A DNA stretch of 64,000 bases from Emydura subglobosa. Its lineage: Eukaryota > Chordata > Testudines > Chelidae. The translations under genes and the position numbers were made by a program. Every line of letters starts with the position of its first letter. The stretch's first letter is position 1. The stretch is taken from assembly GCA_007922225.1 (NCBI GenBank), contig ML679961.1, positions 76,582,652 to 76,646,651 of the forward strand. The letters are read 5' to 3'. This document shows, piece after piece, positions 47,264 to 59,822 of this stretch. Below the pieces are notes generated by a model. The model was given only the letters and a program-made list of their open reading frames with translations. It did no database searches and was not told where the DNA came from.

Positions 47264-50200
47264 TTTGTATAGCATCTTTCTTTCATACTATAAAACACCC
47301 TCCTCTGCAATCTGTTGAGGCTCTTTATATGTGATGAGAAAATCCTGGTTTATGTGGCTCACCCAGATTTCTTAGTTAAGCCCCTATTGAAGTGCTCTTG
47401 ATTTTTTGCACACACATTGCATCAAACCTGTTGAATACTTATGTGATTTGCAAAGGCATAATTTGCAGCTTGCTGTAACTCAGCTCAGAGGTGATGTAGG
47501 TTAGCAATGTGAAGTGATCAGAGCAATTGGTTGGAGCTGGGCCTGCTCCGGCTATTTCTACTGTACCACTATATCAACCCCTTGTTTACAATCTCAGGCT
47601 ACTTTAGGACTCACAGGCTGAAGTAGTATCTCATACCACTATTTTCCAACTGTGTTTAGCTACAGCATTGTAGCATTTCTTGCCACAGTCATTCCTGGTC
47701 ATCTCCAAGTCGGGCTACCATAACTGGATGTGATGTATAGGATTAGGAAGATGGTGAATTTATTTTATGCTGATTTTGTTTTCTCACTTTTCTGCGTGTC
47801 AGAACCACCACTGAAAAGAGGGATTCCTCTTTCTCCCCATCTCCTGCACACATTAGATTCCTTCCCTCTTCCTTTGTGTCTGGAACATAAACACCCGGAT
47901 GATGACTAGAGCAGCTTATTCAAACAGATGGTGCAGAGATGTGTAGAGGAGACAGAGTTTTTGAACGATAAAACAAAATTGTTAAATTAAAAAACTAAAG
48001 AAAAATAAATCATCTGTGTTCTGTTTAGAAACAAGATTGGTGCATGTTTCGCTTCATGTGTCATTCATAATGGATCACTCACTGTTGCTTCATTGTTCTT
48101 AAATGGGCTTTCTGACAACTGAGTTTGAACAAGACATAATGGAAGAAATTGCCATTAGACAAGAGAAACAAAAATGTTCATCTCGTGCCAGTTCTCAGCC
48201 CATCTCTTAGCCAGAGGTTAGAAGGCTTCCTAAGTTGCTGCAGCTGCCACTTTGTAGTGATCTTAGAACACTCAAGAATGAAGAACACTGATCAGTAGAA
48301 CTCTCCTGAAGGTAAAAAAAGTGGTGAACTGTGTCAGGACTAGACATCAGTTTTAGTTGTGTATAAGAAATTCCCCACAGGAAGCATGAGAATGGTTGTT
48401 CCCCTGGCCTATACAAATAAAACAAATTAAATTTACATTTATTTAAAAAATCAGGGGTACAGACAGCTTTTGGAGATAGAGAGGTGGTTAGGAGGTTGTT
48501 TTACACTCCTCCTCTGAGCGGCCTGCACTACAAGTGCTATGCACACTCAATTTGCTCTTCAGTCATTTGCAAACTCAACATGATATCTGCATACATATGA
48601 GACAGTGTACGAGATGTACAAAACCAGGCAGTGTCACTAGGTGATCTGCAGGAGGAGCACATGTAATTATTGTTTAGGCATCTGAGTGTGCAAATACCTC
48701 AGATGTGCTAGCAGTCGTGGTAACTGCACAATTGCATGTTCATATTTGAAAATCAGGGCCTTTATGTCACTTATTTATTTGCAAGATTTAGTTGCTCTTG
48801 ATCATTAGAGCTACTTAGTGAGATTGGCTTGTACTCTTTAACACCATAGAAATACATGTGTTTTGGTGAGGAGGAGTGAGGAGAGGGAGTTATCTACAGT
48901 TTCTCCAACAGGTTGATTTTTGTAGTAACGTACTGGCTTTCTGTGAATAAGAGAGGGATGTTGCCCTCTGGGTGCTGGCCCACAGAGAGATTAAGGGACC
49001 TGCTACTGTTAGCAGCTAAAGGAGTTCTCCTTTAACTCAAATGGTAAAGGGCTGTGTTTAAGAAGCTGGAGGACCAAATTCCATAAGCGTGTGATTTACT
49101 AGTAACTGTGGTTTATCTGAAGCACATAGATTTCATTACAACAGGAGCTTGGCAACCTTACGCCAGGAATGTGAGGAGTACGACTGTTTGATGCTATTTA
49201 TCCAAAAGAAAAAAGCATCATGATTAATCATTCATTTGAGATGGTGGCAGATCCATAAGTGCCAAAAACTGCACAGCATAGCTTTGCAGGTCTCCTGCCT
49301 AAACTCTTCATGATAAGGCCGAATTGTTATCTGCTGAAAAACTCCTGTGACAATGTGTGTTAACACATCAAAGTATAAAACCAGCCTTTGTCATTTACCA
49401 TCATTTCCTGTTTATGGAAGTCTTATGGCATATTAGCCAAAAGACTCTGTCCAGTAACTCTTTGTAACATACAGTAAATTATTATACATTTAAAGGTGGC
49501 TGAGACAGAAAGTAATGACCCGAAATCTGTGGCTATGTCTCAGAGGGTGCTGCTTTCTGATTGTTGAGGTTTAAAGTGTATGTAGTGTGAATTTAGTATG
49601 TTTGAAATTGCAGTGCTGAAATCCCTCCAGTTATGTCTGTTAAAACTGTCAGTGGCTTACTATCTGTGATTGGCATTCATAGAGGTACTTAAGGTATGTA
49701 GCACAATGAAACAAGCAGAATGGGTTTGAAATTGTGAGATTTCCTCTCTTCCTTAAATGTAGTGAAGGGAAGGGGGTTATTTTCAAGCCTGGCTCAGAAT
49801 CACCAGTCACCAGGTATAGCAAGATGGCACCATAACTTTGTCATCTTTGAATTCTGAGCCCTTCTTACTATTACTAATAGTAATCATACCTCTTAGTCTC
49901 TACTATTAATTTAGTTATCGCTTATGCATTAGGCAAACATTAGTTAATTAAATTCTCTGACAGTAAGGGGCATGTATGTATAGGGATCTTTTCACTCACC
50001 GCTGACATGCAGAGATCTCTGATGAAGCTGAAGAGCTAGCTGTTCAATAGTGCACGGCAACTCAACAGTTGAGGACAGGAATTGAAGAATAATATGTAAT
50101 CTACTTGAAACTGTAAGTGGAATTTAGTTTGAAGAAATATATTTACCTGCGCTGGTATTTGGCTAGGAGACCAGCATTAAGACTTGTGCTTTTTGCAAAA

Positions 50201-51604
50201 AGTGCCACAACATCTCTTATGCCCATAAATAATCAGACTCTTCCTCTTGTCCTTCATTTAAAAAGATACCACGTGTAACACTAGTAACCTCACACAGAGA
50301 CATTGATTCAGCACTTTTTGAAAGAAGAACAAAGGACAACTTGGAGTCTGCTTACCTTGTGAGACCACAACACAGCACAGAGCCTGAGTAAAGTAGTAGA
50401 AGGCCTGTGTGGAGTGGGTACATGATTTAGTGCACATATTCTATTGTATTTCCTCAGCACTGAGCCCCACACACCGTTCACTTCATCTGCATGTATTAAG
50501 TGGTTGCTCACACCTTCAGGCCACGTCCGCTCCTGGAACTCTTCCTCTGAGACTCCAGCTAATTATTGTCAGCTGAAAACTTAACTTTTCATTATGAAAA
50601 CGCTGGCATCAACATCAAACGGGAATTGTGTTACACAAAGGCAGCAACAGCACACTGCACAAAATGCAACATCAATCAAGCACTAAAAAAAAAGTGGTTT
50701 CATCTCACCAGCAATGCTTGTGCCTATCAGCCTTTCCCTTTTCCTTAAATTAAAGAGTCTCCTCTTAGTCTCAGACAGTCTAGTGCTCCATACAGTGTTG
50801 TTTTGTGTTGGAAAATTCTCTTTTGAAATATTAATTATGTTCTGGCTGGTGCTGTAAGCTAACTGGAAATGATTTCCTATTTATTGCCAGAACCATTTGT
50901 CTAAATCAGGACAGTCTTTGTTTATCTTTTACAGTTAAAACTAATTAAATGGCTTTATATATTCTTACTTTTGCTTCGTTCACACTGTAACAATTTAGGG
51001 GCTGTCAAGCAGTTTCCATTAGGAAGGGCAAATCATTCATCTTCGCGGTTTTACAAGTGGGCCCTGAAAATTTGTTCTGGGATTGAATTGACAAACAGGT
51101 CCTTAGCTCCAGAAGCAACATGTGTTTGAAAATATACAACTGGCAAAATTCTGAGTCACAACTAAAAGGCTTGTTATCTCTGTTGATCCTTTTGGTGCTT
51201 TTATGGGAATTATAATGGACCATATCATGGTACTGGGAAAAAATCAGGCAGGGCAAGTCACAGTACCTGATGCTGAAAAACCACACCATCCTCCAGTAAA
51301 TGACCATCTCAGAATCTGCTTGCAGGCAATGTGGTCCTCCCATACTCCTCTACTGCAGCTCCTAGAATGGACTATAAGAGTCGGCTCTTCGTTTTCCTGG
51401 CCACAGGATCCATGCTAGTGCAGGAGCAACAGACCACCCCATTTTAGGCCTTCCACCCTCCTGCATATGTGGCAACCACGTAGCATGCTGGTGCAGCACA
51501 GTCCCTGTAAGGCATCTCTTTGCATGCATGCTGGGATCAAAAATGGTTTTCTTTCTTTTTTTGTACCTGTAGTACATGGCAGGATTTCCTAAGAGAACCC
51601 ACTT
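47264..51604. other. Long non-coding stretch without recognised features
   Basis: About 4.3 kb in which I recognise no exon, SINE, LINE or MITE. The ORFs are short and lack motifs. This is the longest unassigned block in the window and may simply be old intronic sequence. Confidence 0.4.
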
Positions 51605-51892
51605 AGGGTATGTCTTCACTGCAGCTGGGAGTGAGCTGCCCAGCCCCGGTAGACAGACTTATGCTAGCCGGGCTTGCACTAGCATGCTAATCATAGTACT
51701 GTGGACATTGTGGCTTGGGCTGCAGCCTGGGCTCGCATGCCTAGAGGGTCGGGTGGATGTGAGAGCCCAACTTGCAGCCTGAGCCGTAACATCCCCACTG
51801 CTGTTTTTAGGGTGCTAGCGCAAGCCTCACCACAGCAAGTCTGTCTGCTTGGGCTATAAGGCTCACTCCCAGATGCTATATAGACAAACCCT
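51605..51892. mobile_element. MITE with well-preserved 31-32 bp inverted ends
   Basis: The left end is agggtatgtcttcactgcag, then ctgggagtgagc. The right end on the other strand is agggtttgtctatatagcat, then ctgggagtgagc. It is 288 bp long and non-coding. The interior has palindromic 'gctagccgggcttgcactag' and 'gtgctagcgcaagcc' blocks. Confidence 0.8.
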
Positions 51893-51912
51893 TTGGGGTG
51901 GGACCACCAAGG

Positions 51913-52950
51913 GCTGATGTGACACGCTGTACCCCATGTACACCCTTATGGTGTGATTTGTGTATCATTCATCTTCACCCTTACAGTGTAACTGTGTGTG
52001 GTCTGATGCAAAGTATGCCATGTCAGGTGTTTTTGGAATGCTCCTGGCATACTGAACATTATTGTTATGGTAGCACGTTCCCTGCAATGTCATACATGTG
52101 CACAGATATGAAACCCTGCTACATCCTATCCCCAAATGTGTGTCTCAAATGGCTTGAATAGATACAGACAAACACAAAGCTGTGTTTCCATGCCCAGCAG
52201 AGGCATGCATACAGGAACAATGGACTGGCCTAACCACTTGTGAGCACTTTGGCTCAAAAGGGAAAAATCACGCCCATTGGCGGACATGGACGATCACCTG
52301 ACCCCAGAGGGGGTGTTGAGGAAACTTGTTAAAAAGAAGGAGGCATCTTTGTCTCGGGGCTCTCCCCTGGAATCCATCTTCTAAGCAACACCAAAGACTG
52401 AGAATCTACCCACCAGCCTGTGTGGTAAGCTGAATACAGACTGAAATATTAATTTTAGGTTAAGAAGCAAGTTATCTTTTAGTTAATTGTGATTAACTCC
52501 TTGACCCATTTATTAATCTTTTGATTTATTTTCATCTGATTTAGATCCACTTAAAATCTTGCTGTAGTCAATAAACTTAGTTGTTTGTTTTATCTAAAAC
52601 AGTGCGTGTGGATTGAGTGCGTGCAGAGACCTCACTTAGAGTGGCAGAGCTGGTGCATATCAATTTCTTTGATTTAAAACTTGATGGACAAATGTAAATG
52701 AGCTTGCAGGGTGCAGCATGCAGCATCTGGGACTAGGGGTGTTCGCTGAGGGTCTGTCCCATGAGTGGCTGGCCAGAAACACTCCTTCACTAGGTCAGGG
52801 ACCGATCACATGCAGGAGGCTGGGCATGGGCTGACCCAGGAGAGGGTGGTTCACACAGCAAAGTGGGGTAAGTCGGGGCCCAGGAGTGGGAAATTGGGGT
52901 GACACAGCTACACACCAGTCCAGATTGCAGGGGGGGAACGTCACAGCTGG
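51913..52950 (+). mobile_element. Solo LTR of an endogenous retrovirus-like element, sense
   Basis: The LTR spans 51918-52945 (1028 bp). Its ends form a perfect inverted hexamer, TGTGAC...GTCACA. The flanks gctga (51913-51917) and gctgg (52946-52950) match at 4 of 5 bases, consistent with a worn target duplication. An A/T-rich TATA-like site (ttaaaaag) near 52329 and AATAAA at about 52568 give U3/R/U5 order. No internal viral sequence or second LTR lies next to it, so it is a recombined solo copy with no coding capacity. Confidence 0.8.
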
Positions 52951-53250
52951 GTTAGTCTAAACAAGAACAAAAAGTTTGGAAGCTTTTTTGAGTCTTTATC
53001 CAAACTTCCCAAAACTCTTTAGGCTGCAGAATCAGCCTGGAAATCTCACAAAAATGGACTTGAGACTTCCAAGTCTTTTCATTTCTAGTTGGTGCAAGAA
53101 ATGGGAAGAAGTGGAAGTGTGTGGGAGAAGACGAAGGGAGTATTTTCAGATTCTTGGTTTGGATTGGTTTGAGGCACAGGTGAAGGTCAGTTTACTCATC
53201 CTTAGTTAAGTGTTTGTTTTGAAAAGAGACTAGACCTATATGTGGAGGGG

Positions 53251-53375
53251 ATGCAGGCTAATCTTTTGGTTAAGGCACAGGGCTGAGTGTCAGGACACCT
53301 GAGCTGTAGTCCCCACTTTGACAATGACCTCCTGTGTAACCTTGGGCAAGTCACTTAAGACTCATTTAGGGCTTT
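53251..53375 (+). repeat. MIR-type SINE, sense
   Basis: Head ctaatcttttggttaaggca, then gtgtcaggacacctgagctg, then core 'tgtaaccttgggcaagtcac'. The 3' tail is unclear. Confidence 0.68.
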
Positions 53376-53425
53376 TCGAGCTTGTTGCCTGATTTCTGGG
53401 TGCTTAGTAATTTGAATGGGGTTAT

Positions 53426-54167
53426 CGTCTCACCAGCTGATCTGATTAGAAGATAATGAGGTTCTCATCCCGGAATCAGGTTCCAGAAGAGTTTTATAGG
53501 GACCCCCCGGGTGCACGACAGGAATGCTCTCACTGATAGCCAAATCTGTATAATTTTATAAGCTTTTATTAAGAAAACATAAACTGATAGACAAATGACT
53601 GATTAAAAGAAAATGAATAATGAAATGGATAATGGATAGGATTACAGTCTTATTTTAAAACCACATGTGATGTATATATTTATATGGTATGCTTTGGATT
53701 AATATACTTACACCCTTTCCTGATGATCTGGTTGAGAGAGATGTCCGGTTCCTCAACTCTTGAGTAGAGGATTGGAGAGGTAGGCAATGCTGGAGCGCTA
53801 AGAGCTATAAGGCTAAGACTGTCACTACAAATAATACTAAATATAAATGAAGAACAAAAGATCTTAACACACTAACTAAAAGAAATTGTAAGGAGTAGCT
53901 GACGAGCACCCCAAGTAACATGGTTTGCCCCTTCTTATACCCTGAACAATATGGGTCCTGCTTCTAAGTCCAAACTTGGATTCTTCACCCCCAAATTATT
54001 TGAGTATACTTATTCTATAGGCTGGCAGGTTCGTGCGTATTAATGACATATCCATATCCTTTGCAGATGGTTCTAGACGGTTCGCTTATCCGACCTTTGT
54101 TATATTTGGCCCTTTTGTGGGTTTTGTGGTGTATCTGTGAAGTTTACTCGGGGCTTAAACTGAGACA
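53426..54167 (-). mobile_element. LTR-like unit, antisense
   Basis: Read on the - strand, it has a TATA-like 'gggtataagaagg' near 53930-53944 and an AATAAA within 'aataaaagcttataa' at about 53557-53571, in the order and spacing of an LTR. The proposed ends are TGTCTC (54167 inwards) and GAGACG (to 53426), the last A presumed mutated. I found no target duplication, so the boundaries and class are uncertain. No coding sequence. Confidence 0.5.
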
Positions 54168-56029
54168 ACCCCCCCTGTTTTGATGCTCCTGACTTATCTA
54201 GGGTAAAGGTTATAACCGTATATGTCTTATCCTTTAACTCATCATTATTTATCTGGGCCAAAGGTCCCGAACATATGTATGCTGACTGCCTTAGCTTTCA
54301 TACAGGAGGTGGCCTGTACGATACCTGGCATTACAGCTATAATACTTTAATATGAATCTATGACTCTATTATAATAAAAGAACCATACTTAAATCTATAA
54401 GGAAAGGTATATATATGCAAGCAAGCAGGTTAGTCCTATAGGCTACAAGCTGTAATAACAAAATGGCAAAGAAGCAGTGTCTGGAAGGCATGGAGATTAT
54501 GCCTCTTCCTGTACACTGCTCAGGCATATAAAGCCTGAGGGGAAGCAAAGGGAGAAGTTCCCTTTGCTTCACCTATTCAGCAAGTGCAGCCATTGCTTTC
54601 CTCAGTGCAACCATCCCAGAGGATAGGTCCTGCCTAGGCATCCAGAGAGAGGAAAATAACCCAGCACTCTCCAGTACTGAAAACATAGCTATGGACTGTG
54701 ATATCTCTATAAGAATTTGTACAGTCTATTAGGTAATGATGCACAGAAATGGTTTATAAGGAAGCGCTGATCTGGTAAGAGAAATTAATCTGTCCTGTGA
54801 AAAACCTGCATTTTAACAACAATCTGATTATGCATTTGTCCAATCTAAAACAGGATTAGGGACTGCATTCTGCAGTTCTTTGGAAGGAGAACAGTAGGCT
54901 TGGATTGTGGGTGTTGATGGGATAGTGCAGATTGTCAGGACAATAGACAACTTTTTTATTCGGTGTGTACAAGTGGAACTCTAACAAACTCAAGAAGTGC
55001 AGTTCAGCCACGCAAGTTGCACGTTACTCTCGCTAAAGCGAATTAAACATGCAAATGCATGTTAATTTTGGGTTAAGGCTGCAGCTCTGGTCTGACACTT
55101 GTATCTAAAGTCACACAAAAGAATTCACCCTTTCCTTAGTTCCCAGATTATCATCTGTACAGGACCAGCATTACAATTTGCAGAGAAGCCTCAATCTGCC
55201 ATTGGGCAGGTGGGGAGGGAGAGAGATAACGGAGCAAGAGGAAGAAATGAATTGTGTACCATCCCTGTCTGCTTCCACTGTCAGGAGAGTGAGCTCTGGA
55301 CTCTTGGCAGTTCACCAGTCCCAATGCTAGTGGGGAGATCAAAGCAGTCGTGGTTTGATGAGTCAGCACAGGACTGTGTGTACATGTGGAAGTAGGCCAT
55401 GCCTATGGCCTGTAGAGTCTTATGTGTAAGGCCAGTGCTTAAGTCTGGCACTTACCAGAAATTGAACATAGTTTAGGTGTGTTGCTTTTTAATTTTCTCT
55501 GTTTAGAGAGTTAGAGCCCTCTCTGCGGTGGCATTCAGATTTTGTGGATGTGGTTTTCTAACTAGAAGCATGGCACATTCCAGAGGAGAAAACAGTGCTT
55601 GCTTTCAGCCTTGAAAGTGGGAGCTTTTCCTGTTTTCTGGTAAGGTGCAGTTTATAAAAATGTGATTATAATAAATCGCAAGCAGGCTGCACACTCAAGG
55701 ATTTTTTGCTCAAGATACATAGCCAATTCCCCACAAACCCAGCAACTTTATCGTGTTTTCTAGTCAACTTTGGTTTTAATATTGGTTCAAGATTAACACA
55801 GAGAAAAAAATCTCCATGCTGTGCCTTATTTCCAGGGACAGCTTGTTGACAACTTTTAGGAATGGCCAAAGGTTATAGCAGTTGGCATTCTGTCAGGATT
55901 GTTAAGAAAGATCAGAGCCCACTTTTAGGTTGACTGTATTCTAGGACCAGCTTATTTGTGTTGCATATTCAAGGAGAAAACTGTGAGGACAGCTACATTA
56001 CAGAAAAAAATCCTGTGAAGTGTCATTAT
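54168..56029. other. Non-coding stretch
   Basis: No exon or named repeat recognised. ORFs at 55099-55395 on both strands have no motif. Confidence 0.4.
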
Positions 56030-56384
56030 GTCAACTTCTGATCAAAAGATTTTCTTTACACAATGCATGGCTAACTTGTGGAACTCACTGCTTCTGATAC
56101 CAGCATCAAGAGCTTTGCAGTATTTTAAAAAAAGTTTAGACATTGATATGCATAAGAAGAACATCTATTGAATATTAACACCCCCACCACCCCATATGCT
56201 TTAATATATGAGCCAACCAGTAACTCCTGGGGTTTAGAAAGAAGCTTCCCCTTGTAGGCAGTCTATTCCACAATTGTCCATTAAGTAATTTCTTCCTTTG
56301 AAACGTGTGATGCTGGCCACTGTCAGAGACATGACACTGGTCAAGACATACCACTGCCTCTGATCCAGTATGGCAGTTCCTATG
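56030..56384 (+). mobile_element. CR1-type LINE 3' end, sense
   Basis: The 3' UTR blocks are in order: ctaacttgtggaactcactg, then ttaaaaaaagtttagacatt, then gaagcttccccttgtaggca, then ctggccactgtcagagacat, then ccagtatggcagttcctatg. The RT portion is absent. Confidence 0.82.
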
Positions 56385-56577
56385 TTTAGAGCCCTGCAAA
56401 TCCACAGGTATCTGCGGACCATTTTTGTCAATCGCGAATGGATGCAGATCAAAATTTTATATCTAAAGCCCTGCAAATCTGCAGGTATCCACCTTATATC
56501 CATGCAGATCCATGAACCATTTTTGCAGATCGCGGATCAGATGCGGATACAAATTTTGTATCTACCCAGGGCTTTAC
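56385..56577. repeat. Two adjacent units of a 'gccctgcaaatc' repeat
   Basis: Unit starts are agagccctgcaaatccacag (56390) and aaagccctgcaaatctgcag (56464). Each ends with an 'attttgtatct' like block, and the last reads acccagggctt in reverse to the start. It looks like a small inverted-repeat element with an internal duplication. Confidence 0.6.
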
Positions 56578-56784
56578 CTATGTTCGCGTCACAGCACATT
56601 TGCTAGGTCTCCTGTAGAGAAAAATACCTGGACCCTGAAAGAAATGAATCCCGTATCTGGTAGGTCTTTGGAGCCAGGAACGTGTCTTAGCCTGCATTTT
56701 CTAAATCACTGTGCATATTATTATTGTTATGCGTTCATACATAACTATATATTAAAAGAAGCAGGGTTTTTTCTCCTGGTTAAA

Positions 56785-56841
56785 ACAAGGGGCTGAAAGT
56801 TGAATCTGGGATTCTAATCTGCCACTGATTTGTTGGGTGAC
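56785..56841 (+). repeat. MIR-type SINE, left part (split by an LTR)
   Basis: Carries gttgaatctgggattctaat and then ctgccactgatttgttgggt, the sense MIR just before its 'gtgaccttggg' core. It is broken exactly at gtgac. Confidence 0.6.
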
Positions 56842-57433
56842 TGTAGCAGGGCTTATCTGGTCTGGTTTTGGGCCCTGCTGCTGCCTCAGTTTCCCTTCTT
56901 CCCTAGTTAATCCAACTCACAATCAGAGTGTTTTCTCAATAACTCTCCGTTTTTGGGAGTCTGGTTTATTCATGTTTCAAAGTTCAGAGCAAAGTTCATG
57001 TTATTCAAAGTTCAGAACACCATATCTTCGACCCAACCTTCCTAAGTGTGTCACATCCTTGGTGCAGGGCTCTTAGCCCTGTCCAGGCTGAGGTTTTCCT
57101 CCTAGCAAGCTCTTGCTCCCTGCAGCTCTCTCTCTCAGGCCTTCTGCACTAGGCACCTGAGAGAGTTGCTATGCCTGGACCTCCTCTCTGGTCTTTTCCT
57201 GGCTGTTCCCCTGATCTTGAATAGAACACTCACTCCCAGGTCTGCTCTAATTGGAGTCTTTCCCCTGACTGACCACAGTCTGCTCACCCAGCAGGCCTGG
57301 CCCTTAGTCACATGCTCCCCATAACATGACTCTTGTACTCATTTTCTCCTCCTAGGGGAGGCAGGCTACATCTGGCAAAGGTGAGGCTGACCCATAACCC
57401 ATTTAAAGGGCCAAATAACAATTTGACAATGAC
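56837..57433 (-). mobile_element. Solo LTR, antisense, inserted in a MIR
   Basis: The LTR spans 56842-57428 (587 bp). On the - strand it starts TGTCAAATTG and ends AAGCCCTGCTACA, with AATAAA in 'catgaataaaccagactc' near 56961-56978. The flanks gtgac (56837-56841) and atgac (57429-57433) match at 4 of 5 bases. Removing the LTR rejoins a MIR core (gtgac followed by cttg). No coding sequence and no partner LTR nearby. Confidence 0.75.
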
Positions 57434-57475
57434 CTTGACCCACATCACCGCAAGATGAAATGGGCCCCTAGCCCT
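57429..57475 (+). repeat. MIR-type SINE, right part (split by an LTR)
   Basis: Continues as atgaccttgacccacatcac and then 'aagatgaaatgggc', worn forms of the MIR core and 'tctgtaaaatgggg' block. Confidence 0.5.
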
Positions 57476-58424
57476 GCAGTGTGGATCTAGATTTGTACTT
57501 CCCCTAAAATGTGGGGGTCGTTTGGGTCAGATATTACAGTTTGGGCCCATCAGTGTATTATTATTAGCCCCCTACCCATCTCTCTATCTGTGAATAGGTA
57601 TGTTTTTGTCTTCTGCCTTGGGAGATGATGGCTAGGAAGCCAGCTCTTCTCCTTCGTCTTTTCTTTCTCTGTCTGTTTGGTCTCAATGGAAATAGTATAT
57701 GGTACTGAGCCCAAAATCATACGTCTGAAGATTTGGGATTTTTGTCCACGTGCAATTTGCATGTAGTTCCCATAAATCACATGGGGAGGAATTAATGTGG
57801 CTCACACTGACAGAGCATGAATTATGGTGTTTATATGTGTTTTGAGACGCCCAGGTTTGCATGCATTTAAAGCAGCTACTTAGGATTATATGGCAGTAGT
57901 TACAGATGGAAAAGATCTGTTAAAATCATCCAGTTCTGTCTCTGCCCAGACAGGATAAAGTCCTCCAGCACAGGACACATCAGATCAGTAATGGGCTATT
58001 ACAGTTATGCCCCAGGATCAGCCCTGCATGATCTGTCAGCAGGAAAGACTTTGCTACTCTGGCTTCCTGCCAGCAAATGGAAAACCTTCTCTCTCTCTCT
58101 CTCTCTCTCTCTCCCTCCCCTCCTGCTGTGCCACTGCTGGCCCCTGTTCTTTGCGTCTCACTGTAACATAGCAGGAGACCAAGCACCAGCACTGGGAGAG
58201 AAGAAAGGAGGCAGCAGGCAGAGTGTCTCCTTCCCACCCCCAATCTTCAATGCCCTAGTCATCTGGGTGGGGGAGGGAGCAGAGAGAAGCCTCATGGGAC
58301 ATGGACAGAGGAGACCTCAGGGAGGAGATAGAAAGACTCTGGGAACAAGACAACGTGGAAAGCCCTGGGGCAATGCTCAGTAAATTCAACTGACATTGGC
58401 TTCCCATCCAAGACCCTAAGTACT
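57476..58424. other. Non-coding stretch with a CT microsatellite
   Basis: No exon recognised. A (CT)n tract of about 13 units lies at 58088-58113 and explains the serine/leucine-rich ORF across it. Confidence 0.5.
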
Positions 58425-58520
58425 TAGACGACTAGCCCTTGCCACGACAGCTACACTGCTAGCGAGCGTACATCCACCCAAGCCGGAAATTACTCCTCCA
58501 GCTCCACTGTAGACATCCTC
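58425..58520. mobile_element. MITE fragment
   Basis: On the - strand it begins gatgtctacagtggagctgg, then 'aggagtaatttccggcttgg' and 'ctagcagtgtagctgtcg', the same series as the element at 26153-26440. One end only. Confidence 0.55.
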
Positions 58521-58621
58521 CAAGCATGTTCTACCAGTGTGGAAATGGAAGGATAATTGGGGTAAGTTCCTGCCACTCATGGAGCTCTCCCCTTCTCTGC
58601 ATACGGCTAACCCATGTCTTT

Positions 58622-59822
58622 CATAGATTCTAAGGCTAGAAGGGACCATTGTGATCATCTAGTCTGACTTCCTGTATAACACAGCCACAGAACTTCTCCA
58701 AAATAATTCCAAGAGCAGATCTTTTAGAAAAACATCCAGTCTTGGTATACAAGTTGTAATGATGGAGAATCCACCATGACCTTTGGTAGGTTGTTCCAAT
58801 AGTTAATAACCCTCACCTTTAAAAATTCATGCCTTATTTCCAGTCTGAATTTGTCTAGCTTTAACTTCCAGCCATTGGATTGTGTTATACCTTCCTTTGA
58901 TAAATTGAAGAGGCCATTATTAAATATTAGTTCCCCCTATAGGTACTTATAGATTGTGATCAAGTCACCCCTTAACCTTCTCTTTAAGCTAAATAGAGCT
59001 CCTTGAGTCTATTTCTATAAGGCATGTCTTTTAATCTTTCTCATGGCTCTTCTCTGAACCCTCTCTAATTTATCTACATCCTTCTTGATGTGTGGGCACC
59101 GGAACTGGACACTGCATTCCAGCAGCGATTGCACTAGTGCTAAATACAGGGGTAATATAACCTCTCTACTCCTACTCAAGATTCCTCTGTTTATGCATCC
59201 AAAGATTGCACTGGCCCTTTTAGTCACAGCATTGCACTGGGCGCTCGTATTCAGCTGATCATCCACCATGAGCTTCAAATCTTTTTCAGTCACTACTTCC
59301 CAGGATAGAGGCCCCCGTTATGTAAGTATGGTCTAAATTCTTTGTTAATAGATGTATCCTTTTACAGTTAGCCATATTAAAATGCATACTATTTGCTTAC
59401 ACTTAGCTAACCAAGCAATCCAGATCGCCCTGTGTCAGTGACCAGGCCACTTCATTATTTACCACTCCCCCAGTTTTTGTATCATTGGCAAACTTTATCG
59501 GTAATGATTTTATTTTTTCTTCCAAGTCATTAATAAAAATGTTAAATAGCCTAGGGCCAAGAACTGATCCCTCTGGGACCCCAGTAGAGACACACCCATT
59601 TGATGATGATTCCCTATTTACATTTACATTTTGAGACCTATCAGTTAGCCAGCTTTTAATCCATTTAATGTGTGCCAGGTCAATTTCATATCATTCTAGT
59701 GTTCTAATCAAAATGGCATGTGGAACTGGGTCAAATGCCTTAGAGAAGTCCAAATATATTTATGTTGACACTATTACTTTTATCAACCAAACTTGCAATC
59801 TCATCAATAAGAAACAGTTTAA
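58622..59822 (-). mobile_element. CR1-type LINE 3' part, antisense
   Basis: The 3' tip reads catagattctaaggctagaa, then gggaccattgtgatcatcta. It extends about 1.2 kb into the RT. The frame 59015-59293 on the - strand carries 'EKDLKLMVDDQLN', 'ILSRSREVILPLYLALVQS' and 'HIKKDVDKLERVQRRAM'. The RT centre beyond it is frameshifted and the element is 5'-truncated. Confidence 0.9.

Noticed and set aside
57991..58383. 130-codon open frame with a serine/leucine repeat
   Set aside because: The repeat is the translation of a (CT)n microsatellite, and there is no other motif.
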